From contig NZ_CAJYMB010000129.1 of the NCBI RefSeq assembly GCF_913775985.1, forward strand, positions 1-64,000: 64,000 bases of DNA. Reading direction: 5' to 3'. A program made the translations under genes and the position numbers. The notes below the pieces were generated by a model. The model saw only the letters and a list, made by a program, of their open reading frames with translations, did no database searches and was not told where the DNA came from. Numbering within the stretch: the first letter of the stretch is position 1; each line of letters begins with the position of its first letter. Shown here one piece after another: positions 57,386-64,000 of the stretch. The DNA is from an uncultured Pluralibacter sp. (GTDB lineage: Bacteria > Pseudomonadota > Gammaproteobacteria > Enterobacterales > Enterobacteriaceae).

Positions 57386-57704
57386 TGGATTTCCTTATCA
57401 ACTGGTAATGAGCGAATTTTCGCTGACTATCGCTTAGTGTTCAAGTATGTGTTTGATAAAGTCGTAGTCGTTGAATCAAATCTGACAGGTTGCGCTGGTA
57501 ACCGTGGCGGTGTCGACAAGATGTATAGTAGCGGCATGCCATCATCCCGGATGTCTTTGAACGGACTATTTCGCGAAGGTGGAAAAATGTTTACTGAATT
57601 AAGACCATGTCGGGTTTAACAGGGGCCCCACCTGCTGAGCCCCTGTTTACGCTATCGGCGCCAGATGTCACTGCCGATAAACTCCCGTGAAAAAAGCACG
57701 TCCC
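57386..57704. other. 319-bp gap after the DUF4225 gene
   Basis: Promoter region of the DUF4225-like gene at its left end, then AT-rich sequence with no convincing gene. A hairpin (CAGGGGC / GCCCCTG, 57,620-57,645) and a second dyad (TATCGGC / GCCGATA, about 57,653-57,679) lie near the right end, downstream of yghU on the minus strand. Confidence 0.5.
57620..57645 (-). terminator. Possible yghU terminator
   Basis: CAGGGGC and GCCCCTG form a 7-bp stem with a 12-base loop, 60 bases beyond the yghU stop. The T content after the stem is low, so it is only a candidate. Confidence 0.4.
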
Positions 57705-58571
57705 TCAGGACTGACGCTTATCCTCAGTCTGCGTCTCAAAATCGCTGGCGGCGTGGCGCTCGCGCAGTTGCTCGTTGAGCGGGCCCTGGGCGCGGTTGAC
57801 GATGCGGCCGCGCTTCACCGCGGGCCGATCGGCAATCTCCTGCGCCCAGCGCAGCACGTTTTTATATTCCTGAACATTCAGGAACTCGGCGGCGTTGTAG
57901 ATACCGCCCAGCACTACCGTGCCGTACCACGGCCAGATGGCGATATCGGCGATGGTGTATTCCTCACCGGCTATATAGCGGCCGCGCGCCAGCTGCTTAT
58001 CCAGCACGTCGAGCTGGCGTTTGGCCTCCAGCGCGAAGCGGTCAATGGCGTACTCGATTTTTACCGGTGCGTAGTTGTAGAAGTGGCCAAAGCCGCCGCC
58101 GAGATAGGGGGCCGAACCCTGCAGCCAGAAAAGCCAGTTCAGGGCTTCGGTACGCCCGGCGAGATCTTTTGGCAGGAAGTGGCCGAATTTCTCTGCCAGG
58201 TAGAGCAGGATATTGCCCGACTCAAACACGCGCAGGGCCGGGGTTACCGAGCGATCGCTAAGGGCCGGGATTTTCGAGTTCGGGTTCACCTCAACAAAGC
58301 CGCTGGAGAACTGATCTCCCTCGCCGATGTTGATTAGCCACGCGTCGTACTCCGCGCCGGTGACGCCGAGCGCCAGCAGCTCTTCCAGCAGGATAGTCAC
58401 CTTCTGGCCGTTGGGCGTGCCCAGGGAGTAAAGCTGCAGAGGATGCTCGCCCACCGGCAGCGTCTTCTCGTGCGTTGCACCGGACACCGGCCGGTTAATG
58501 TTGGCAAACGTGCCGCCGCCGTTCTGTTTCCACTCCCAGACTTTCGGAGGTTGGTAGCTGTTATCAGACAT
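57705..58571 (-). CDS. yghU: Disulfide-bond oxidoreductase YghU (glutathione transferase family)
   Basis: Nu-class glutathione transferase-like protein of 288 residues, the E. coli length. E. coli YghU binds two glutathione molecules per active site and has disulfide-bond reductase activity. Visible parts: N-terminal extension, thioredoxin-like domain (about 45-130, LYSLGTPNGQKVTILLEELL and FVEVNPNSKIPAL), then an all-helical C-terminal domain with EYTIADIAIWPWYG. In E. coli yghU lies next to gss; here a DsbA-like gene lies between. Confidence 0.95.
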   Translation of the reverse strand: MSDNSYQPPKVWEWKQNGGGTFANINRPVSGATHEKTLPVGEHPLQLYSLGTPNGQKVTILLEELLALGVTGAEYDAWLINIGEGDQFSSGFVEVNPNSKIPALSDRSVTPALRVFESGNILLYLAEKFGHFLPKDLAGRTEALNWLFWLQGSAPYLGGGFGHFYNYAPVKIEYAIDRFALEAKRQLDVLDKQLARGRYIAGEEYTIADIAIWPWYGTVVLGGIYNAAEFLNVQEYKNVLRWAQEIADRPAVKRGRIVNRAQGPLNEQLRERHAASDFETQTEDKRQS

Positions 58572-58667
58572 CGTGAACCTGCCTTATGGTTACGGGTTGG
58601 TTAGGATTGCATTAATCGAGTGTAGCAACTGGCCCGGCCGCAGTTTGGCCATCTGAGGCGTTAAGCC

Positions 58668-59216
58668 TCAGGCTTCAATCTTATCCGCCCACGCGCGGAT
58701 GCTGTCGCCGCTGCCGAGATCCGGCTGCACCAGACCGTTGACCATAAATGTCGGCGTAACGTGAATGCCGTTCTGGCGGGCGTATTTCGCGTGCCACTTA
58801 ATCGCCGTCTGCAGATCCGGCTCGGCGAACGCGGCGCTCAGCGGCACGCCGCTATAATCTTCCAGCCGGGCAATAATCTGTTCCGGGGTGGCCTGCATAT
58901 TGGGGCCGGCGCAGTGGTCGACAAACTCAAATTCTTCACGGTGTTCCGCCACCGCTTTCATGACGCGCTTTGCGGCAGCCGTTCCGTCCGGCAAGGTGGA
59001 GGCCGCAAGAATGCAGCGCACCACGACGCCGGAAAACAGGTGCCAGGGCTGCGACTGCAGGCGAATTTTTATTGTCACATTCTCTTCACCGACCAGCTCC
59101 AGCAGGGCATCCAGCTTCTTAAATGCCTTCACCGAAAACGGGCAGGTAGGTTCCAGAAACACTTCAAAGGTTTTCGGGCCGTGGCCCCACTCCAGCGGCT
59201 GCGCCTGTAATGCCAT
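58668..59216 (-). CDS. DsbA-family thioredoxin-like protein with a single active-site Cys
   Basis: 182 residues, probably cytoplasmic because no signal peptide is seen. The thioredoxin-fold start FEVFLEPTCPFSVKAF carries CPFS where CxxC is usual, so only one Cys is present; this favours glutathione-linked chemistry over dithiol oxidation. HVTPTFMVNG is the conserved cis-Pro loop. The ATG at 59,216 has GGAGG upstream. It lies between yghU and gss, both glutathione-related, which suggests a shared thiol pathway (inference). Confidence 0.78.
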   Translation of the reverse strand: MALQAQPLEWGHGPKTFEVFLEPTCPFSVKAFKKLDALLELVGEENVTIKIRLQSQPWHLFSGVVVRCILAASTLPDGTAAAKRVMKAVAEHREEFEFVDHCAGPNMQATPEQIIARLEDYSGVPLSAAFAEPDLQTAIKWHAKYARQNGIHVTPTFMVNGLVQPDLGSGDSIRAWADKIEA

Positions 59217-59390
59217 ATTGCCTCCTGATATTGACCAGATGTGCCGTACCGTTGGTTGCGCATGCGGATTATCTTCCGGCACGCGTGTATGATTAAGCCA
59301 GTTCTGTCGCAGTAATGACAGCCCGCAGACGACAATGACCCGGTGCCACTCGCCGCCTGCTATCTTTCGTTGATAACTTAGGTTGGAACA

Positions 59391-61250
59391 ATGAGTACAG
59401 GATATTCCAGTAGCGACGCCCCTTTCGGAACATTACTCGGCTATGCGCCGGGTGGCGTTGCCATCTACTCTTCAAATTACAGCAGCCTCACGCCCCGACC
59501 GTCCCGCGACGATCCCTCTTTTCGCAGCTACATCGATAACGAATACATGGGCCACAAGTGGCAGTGCGTGGAGTTCGCCCGCCGCTTCCTGTTCCTGACC
59601 TACGGCTTCGTGTTTACCGACGTCGGCATGGCATACGAGATTTTCTCCCTGCGCTTTCTGCGCCAGGTGGTGAATGACAACCTGCTGCCGCTGCAGGCGT
59701 TTGCCAACGGCTCGCGCCAGCCGCCGGTAGCCGGGGCGCTGCTTATCTGGGAGAACGGCGGCGAGTTTCAGGAAACCGGGCACGTGGCGGTGATAACCCA
59801 GCTGCTCGGCAATAAGGTGCGGATTGCCGAGCAGAACGTGCTCCACCATCCGCTGCCGCCGGGCCAGCAGTGGACCCGCGAGCTGGCGCTTACCGTAGAA
59901 GACGGTTGCTATACTCTGCACGACACCTTTGATGACACCACCATTCTCGGCTGGATGATCCAGACTGAACGCACCGAGCACAGCCTGCCGCAGCCCGAAA
60001 TTCCCGGCGAGCTGCTGCAAATTCGCGGCGCGCAGTTCCCGGATGAAGGCCAGTTCAGCGGCAAGTGGCTCGACGAGCGCGATCCCGTTCAGGCCGCCTA
60101 CGTGGCGGCCAACGGCCACGTCATCAACCAGAACCCGTGCCACTACTACAGCATCACCGAGAGCGCCGAGCAGGAGCTGATCAAGGCGACTAACGAGATG
60201 CACCTGATGTACCTGCACGCCACCGACAAGGTCATGAAGGACGACAATCTGCTGGCGCTGTTCGATATCCCGAAAATCCTCTGGCCGCGCCTGCGCCTCT
60301 CCTGGCAGCGCCGCCGCCACGACATGATCACCGGGCGCATGGATTTCTGCATGGACGAGCGCGGGCTCAAAGTGTACGAGTACAACGCCGACTCCGCCTC
60401 CTGCCACACAGAAGGGGGCCTGATCCTGGAGCAGTGGGCGAAAACCGGCTACCGCGGCGAAGGCTACAACCCGGCAGAAGATCTAATCAGCCAGCTCACC
60501 GCCGCGTGGAAGCACAGCTCCGCCCGGCCGTTCGTGCACATCATGCAGGACAAGGATCTGGAGGAGAACTACCACGCCCTGTTTATGCAGCACGCCCTTA
60601 CCGAAGCCGGCTTTGAGAGCAAGATCCTGTTTGGTCTCGACGAGCTGGGCTGGGATCCCGCCGGGCAGCTGATTGACGGTGACGGCCGGCTGGTCAACTG
60701 CGTCTGGAAAACCTGGGCGTGGGAAACGGTCATTGAGCAGGTGCGCGAAGTGAGCGAAACCGAGTACGCGGCGGTGCCTATCCGCACCGGCAACGCCAAC
60801 AACGAGGTGCGGCTTATCGACGTGCTGCTGCGCCCGGAAGTGATGGTCTTTGAACCGCTGTGGACTGTGGTGCCGGGCAACAAGGCTATTCTGCCGGTGC
60901 TGTGGCAGCTGTTCCCGCACCATCACTATCTGCTGGATACTGACTTCCTGGTTAACGACGAGCTGGCGAAGACCGGCTACGCGGTGAAGCCTATCTCCGG
61001 GCGCTGCGGCAGCAATATCGATCTTATCGGCGGTGATGCCGGCGTGCTGGATCAAAGCTCCGGCCAGTTTGTCGATCGCAAAAACATCTACCAGCAGCTG
61101 TGGTGCCTGCCGAAGGTGGACGGGAAGTATATTCAGGTCTGCACCTTCACTATCGGCGGCAGCTACGGCGGCAGCTGCCTGCGCGGCGACGAGACGCTGG
61201 TGGTGAAAAAAGAGAGCGATATCGAACCGCTGATGGTCGAGAAACGCTAG
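59391..61250 (+). CDS. gss: Bifunctional glutathionylspermidine amidase/synthetase Gss
   Basis: Makes and breaks glutathionylspermidine (glutathione joined to spermidine). It has 619 residues, as in E. coli. The N-terminal CHAP amidase domain has the catalytic Cys59 (HKWQCVEFARR) and His131 (ETGHVAVI). The C-terminal ATP-grasp synthetase domain (about 205-619) includes CMDERGLKVYEYNADSASCH and AVKPISGRCGSNIDLIGG. YgiC, elsewhere in this window, resembles this second domain. It is divergent from the DsbA-like gene. Confidence 0.96.
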   Translation: MSTGYSSSDAPFGTLLGYAPGGVAIYSSNYSSLTPRPSRDDPSFRSYIDNEYMGHKWQCVEFARRFLFLTYGFVFTDVGMAYEIFSLRFLRQVVNDNLLPLQAFANGSRQPPVAGALLIWENGGEFQETGHVAVITQLLGNKVRIAEQNVLHHPLPPGQQWTRELALTVEDGCYTLHDTFDDTTILGWMIQTERTEHSLPQPEIPGELLQIRGAQFPDEGQFSGKWLDERDPVQAAYVAANGHVINQNPCHYYSITESAEQELIKATNEMHLMYLHATDKVMKDDNLLALFDIPKILWPRLRLSWQRRRHDMITGRMDFCMDERGLKVYEYNADSASCHTEGGLILEQWAKTGYRGEGYNPAEDLISQLTAAWKHSSARPFVHIMQDKDLEENYHALFMQHALTEAGFESKILFGLDELGWDPAGQLIDGDGRLVNCVWKTWAWETVIEQVREVSETEYAAVPIRTGNANNEVRLIDVLLRPEVMVFEPLWTVVPGNKAILPVLWQLFPHHHYLLDTDFLVNDELAKTGYAVKPISGRCGSNIDLIGGDAGVLDQSSGQFVDRKNIYQQLWCLPKVDGKYIQVCTFTIGGSYGGSCLRGDETLVVKKESDIEPLMVEKR

Positions 61251-61422
61251 CCGTTAACGCGGCCGGGCGCGAGGCGTCCGGCTGCGTGCCTCATCCCCTG
61301 TCCAACATTTATCCCCTTCCTGAAGCGCTCCGCGACGGGTGAAATCCCCTTTTGCAGAGGCTCCGCTGTTGATAGAGTAACCGGCAGTCAGACGGTGAAG
61401 ACAAGGCTGAAAGGGAGCTCCA

Positions 61423-62064
61423 GTGGCGGCGCAAATCGATTACCAGATTGAAAAATACCAGTTTACGGCGGTTGATGAGGATCCGCGCCTCGCGCGCCAG
61501 TGGGCGGAAGTGCTGGACGAGTGCCAGCAGGCAAAAGCCGACAGCGCCGAGCGCCTGCGCATTGCCCTGCTCAACGTGGACTACGTCACCAGCTTCGAGC
61601 TGCCGTTTCGCCTGCTGCTGATCCGCGCCCCGCAGCTGATTGCCGGGATGCGCGACGCGCTGGCGATAAGCCAGAAGAGCGCGCTGTTTAACGATAAGCG
61701 CTTTGGCTGCGTCTACAGCCTCAGGCGCGAGCTGGAGACGGTGCCGGATACCTTTCGCTATCGCCTCTCAACCCGTATTCGCCGCGTATCGGCGGATGGC
61801 GTTGACGCCTCGCCTTTCCAGCAGATTGCCAAAGAAACCAAAGCCCCGCGCGAGCGCCTGAGAATTGCGCTGGAGGCGGGGCTGTCGGTGACGGCGCTGG
61901 ACGGGCTGTTCTGGTTCGGCATTCAGCGCATGGCCGCCGACGTGCTGCGCCTGCGCAAAGCGGGCGTGTCGATTGCCACCGGCGAAACTGCCGTGGCGGA
62001 TAATCTCACCGGCACCCTGCGCCGGGTGCCGGTATACCGCCTGAGCCCGCGCGACGTTAAATAA
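61423..62064 (+). CDS. Protein of unknown function with a possible C-terminal winged helix
   Basis: I do not recognise the family. It is a 213-residue soluble protein starting at GTG (AGGGAGCTCC upstream). The first 130 residues are mostly helical. The last 55 residues ([20 protein letters not shown], then [12 protein letters not shown] and RVPVYRLS) have the pattern of a small winged helix as in phage-type helix-turn-helix proteins, so DNA binding is possible. It overlaps the convergent carboxylase gene by 8 bases and follows gss after 172 bases. Confidence 0.65.
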   Translation: MAAQIDYQIEKYQFTAVDEDPRLARQWAEVLDECQQAKADSAERLRIALLNVDYVTSFELPFRLLLIRAPQLIAGMRDALAISQKSALFNDKRFGCVYSLRRELETVPDTFRYRLSTRIRRVSADGVDASPFQQIAKETKAPRERLRIALEAGLSVTALDGLFWFGIQRMAADVLRLRKAGVSIATGETAVADNLTGTLRRVPVYRLSPRDVK

Positions 62065-63787
62065 TGTGCCCCAGCGCGGCACCTGCCTCCCGCTGATCGC
62101 CCTGCGCCGCGTCGTGGCGCAGCGTGCCGCCGCGTTCGGCCAGCACCGGCACTTCCATTTTCATCGCGTCCATGATCGCCACCGTATCGCCTTCGCGGAC
62201 GGCGGCGCCGTCTTCTATCAGCCAGCGGTGAACCGCGCCGGTCACCGGCGCGGTAACTGCGTTATCTGCCGCGGCGCTGGCCTCCTTCACTTCAGGAACA
62301 ACTGCCTGCGGAGCGGCCAGCAGCCCCGCGGGGATGCCCAGCCGCACTCTTCTGCCGTCCAGTTCGATCCAGCTGCGCACCAGCGGAGTGTCCTGAGCCG
62401 GCAGCTGGCGCGGTGCCAGCGGTACCCGGTCGTTGAATTCGGTCTCAATCCAGCGGGTGCGCACCGCGAAAGACTCGGTGAAATCCGCCTCGTCCATCAC
62501 CGCCCGGTGAAACGGCAGCACCGAGGCCACGCCCTCAATCTCAAACTCCGCCAGCGCGCGGCGGGCGCGGGCGATAGCCTGCTCGCGGGTAGCGCCGGTG
62601 ACGATAAGCTTCGCCATCAGCGAATCGTAGCTTCCCGGCACCCGGCCGCCGCTCTCGATCCCGCTGTCCAGCCTGATCCCCGGCCCGGAAGGTGGCGCAA
62701 AGCGGGTTACCGCGCCGGGTGTCGGTAAAAAGCCGCGTCCGGCATCTTCGGCGTTGATGCGAAACTCGAAGGCGTGGCCGCGCGGGGCGGGTGTCTCGCT
62801 TATCGACAGCGGCAACCCCTGAGCCACGCGCAGCTGTTCGATCACCAGGTCAATGCCCGCGGTCTCTTCCGTTACCGGATGTTCGACCTGTAAGCGAGTA
62901 TTCACTTCCAGAAACGAGAGCGTGCCGTCGCGGCTGAGCAGGAACTCAACCGTGCCCGCGCTGACGTAGCCCGCCTCGCGGCAGATAGCTTCTGCAGACT
63001 GGTGAATCGCCTGGCGTACCGCGTCGCTGATAAACGGCGCCGGGGCTTCTTCCACCAGCTTCTGGTTGCGCCGCTGCAGGGAGCAGTCCCGGGTGCCGAT
63101 CACCACCACGTTGCCGAACGTATCGGCCATCACCTGCGCCTCGATGTGGCGGGGTTTGTCGAGATACTGTTCGACGTAGCACTCGCCGCGGCCAAAAGCG
63201 GTTTGCGCTTCGCTGACCGCCGAGGCGAACAGCGCCGGGATCTCCTCCAGCGTCCACGCCACTTTCAGGCCGCGGCCGCCGCCGCCGAACGCGGCTTTAA
63301 TCGCTACCGGCAGGCCGTGCTCGCGGGCGAAAGCCACCACTTCCCCGGCGTTTTCCACCGGATCGGCGGTGCCTTTCACCAGCGGTGCGCCGACCTTGAG
63401 GGCGATTTTACGCGCCTGCACCTTATCCCCCAGCTGCTCGATACTTTCCGGGGAAGGGCCTATCCAGACAAGGCCCGCCGCCTGCACCGCGCGGGCAAAA
63501 TCCGCCCGCTCGGAGAGAAAACCGTAGCCCGGATGTACCATCGTGGCGCCGCTGCGGCGGGCGACGTCCACCAGCGCGGCGATATTGAGATAGGTCTCTT
63601 TCGGCGCGGTGCCGGGCAGCGCGCAGGCCTCGTCCGCCATCGACACGTGCAGCGCATCCGCATCCGGATCGGCGTAGACCGCCACCGACGCCATGCCGGT
63701 ATCGCGGCAGGCGCGGATAATGCGCACGGCGATCTCTCCCCGGTTAGCAATCAGGACTTTGTGCGGGGTCTGAACGGTATCAGTCAT
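62057..63787 (-). CDS. Biotin carboxylase with C-terminal biotinyl domain
   Basis: 576-residue protein of the acyl-CoA/urea carboxylase family. The biotin carboxylase part (about 8-455) shows [20 protein letters not shown], the ATP loop [12 protein letters not shown] and [16 protein letters not shown] linker leads to a C-terminal biotinyl domain (about 510-576), whose lysine lies in [10 protein letters not shown]. It carboxylates its own biotin for a partner carboxyltransferase, here probably the PxpC-like protein upstream, whose gene overlaps its start by 8 bases. Substrate unknown. Confidence 0.92.
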   Translation of the reverse strand: MTDTVQTPHKVLIANRGEIAVRIIRACRDTGMASVAVYADPDADALHVSMADEACALPGTAPKETYLNIAALVDVARRSGATMVHPGYGFLSERADFARAVQAAGLVWIGPSPESIEQLGDKVQARKIALKVGAPLVKGTADPVENAGEVVAFAREHGLPVAIKAAFGGGGRGLKVAWTLEEIPALFASAVSEAQTAFGRGECYVEQYLDKPRHIEAQVMADTFGNVVVIGTRDCSLQRRNQKLVEEAPAPFISDAVRQAIHQSAEAICREAGYVSAGTVEFLLSRDGTLSFLEVNTRLQVEHPVTEETAGIDLVIEQLRVAQGLPLSISETPAPRGHAFEFRINAEDAGRGFLPTPGAVTRFAPPSGPGIRLDSGIESGGRVPGSYDSLMAKLIVTGATREQAIARARRALAEFEIEGVASVLPFHRAVMDEADFTESFAVRTRWIETEFNDRVPLAPRQLPAQDTPLVRSWIELDGRRVRLGIPAGLLAAPQAVVPEVKEASAAADNAVTAPVTGAVHRWLIEDGAAVREGDTVAIMDAMKMEVPVLAERGGTLRHDAAQGDQREAGAALGHII

Positions 63788-64000
63788 GGCGGTGGTGCTC
63801 CTGGGAAATGGGTAACGAGGGGATAAGCTGAAAGCGAATCGCGCAGCCGGGCGGGATCTGCCCGGCGAGATCGAGATGGTGCGGCGCGACCGCCGCGATA
63901 ACCGGATAGCCGCCGGTGAGCGGATGATCGTTGAGAAACAGCACCGGCTGGCCGCCGGCGGGTACCTGGATGGCGCCGGTGCAGGTGCCCTCGCTCGGCA
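63780..64000 (-). CDS. Biotin-dependent carboxyltransferase-like protein (PxpC/KipA family), C-terminal end only
   Basis: The reading frame enters from the right edge; about 73 codons are visible. The stretch [19 protein letters not shown] and [18 protein letters not shown] is the hallmark end of the AHS2/KipA/PxpC family (5-oxoprolinase subunit C, urea amidolyase-type carboxyltransferase). It ends QEHHRHD, with its stop inside the start of the biotin carboxylase gene. The rest of the operon, probably including a PxpB/KipI partner, lies outside the window. Confidence 0.85.
   Translation of the reverse strand, partial: PSEGTCTGAIQVPAGGQPVLFLNDHPLTGGYPVIAAVAPHHLDLAGQIPPGCAIRFQLIPSLPISQEHHRHD

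Noticed and set aside
57437-57619. A 60-codon frame, and within it a 10-codon frame MFTELRPCRV followed by a hairpin, downstream of the DUF4225 gene
   Set aside because: No family pattern and no clear upstream promoter. The hairpin is better explained as 3' structure of yghU.
57673-57680. GCCGATAA, an exact sigma-28 -10 element
   Set aside because: It has no matching -35 at the right distance and no plus-strand gene downstream; it is one arm of a small dyad.
1-64000. CRISPR arrays, tRNA/rRNA genes, complete insertion sequences or prophage
   Set aside because: None seen: no regularly spaced repeats, no tRNA-like cloverleaf, and no transposase, integrase or phage structural gene.

Overview
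The window is a 64 kb piece of chromosome from a fairly GC-rich member of the Enterobacteriaceae. Most predicted proteins match Escherichia coli K-12 housekeeping proteins closely, often at exactly the same length (TamA 577, ParC 752, ParE 630, Gss 619, RibB 217 residues). It is not E. coli itself: several K-12 genes are missing at their usual places, others are added, and two chromosomal regions that lie far apart in K-12 are joined. I cannot name the genus from sequence alone. No prophage, rRNA, tRNA or CRISPR array was seen.

Layout. (1) 1-23,060 is the K-12 fklB-to-ytfP block (about 96 min): fklB (cut by the window edge), cycA, ytfE, qorB/qorR, cysQ, ytfJ, ytfK, ytfL, msrA, tamA-tamB-ytfP. 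Two accessory insertions break it. One at 3.1-9.7 kb holds a GNAT acetyltransferase, a diguanylate cyclase / phosphodiesterase / lipoprotein operon and a ToxR-like regulator with a FidL-like membrane protein. The other at 14.8-16.4 kb holds a PACE-family efflux protein with a divergent LysR regulator. cpdB is missing from its usual place between qorR and cysQ. (2) 23,075-52,181 is the K-12 yqiC-to-exbD block (about 68 min) in conserved order: ubiK, ribB with its FMN riboswitch, zupT, ygiD, tolC-ygiB-ygiC, nudF-yqiB-cpdA-yqiA-parE, mdaB-ygiN, qseBC, ygiW, parC, plsC, ftsP, ygiQ, yqhD-dkgA, yqhC, yghB, metC, exbB-exbD. It lacks mqsRA and other genes that K-12 carries between ygiW and parC. (3) 52.4-64 kb is a looser stretch: a secreted EEP-fold hydrolase, yghZ, a chemoreceptor with a candidate sigma-28 promoter, a visibly AT-rich two-gene islet (small membrane protein plus DUF4225-like protein), yghU, a DsbA-like protein, gss, an unrecognised gene and the end of a biotin-dependent carboxylase operon.

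Functional themes. Several units belong together: outer-membrane assembly and export (TamAB, TolC), chromosome segregation (ParC/ParE), riboflavin supply (RibB under FMN control), aldehyde and quinone detoxification (YqhD, DkgA, YghZ, QorB, MdaB, YgiN), glutathione/glutathionylspermidine chemistry (Gss, YgiC, YghU), NO defence (YtfE), energised iron uptake (ExbBD) and signalling (QseBC, DGC/PDE, MCP).

Regulatory sites readable by eye include an NsrR operator at ytfE, a GcvB target at cycA, a marbox at tolC, a QseB/PmrA-type box at ygiW, MetJ boxes at metC, a Fur box at exbB and an FMN riboswitch at ribB. A roughly 200-bp non-coding inverted-repeat element lies at 49.2 kb, with what looks like an internally deleted relative at 12.66 kb. 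The best candidates for undescribed biology are the c-di-GMP/lipoprotein operon beside the ToxR/FidL-like pair and the AT-rich DUF4225 islet.
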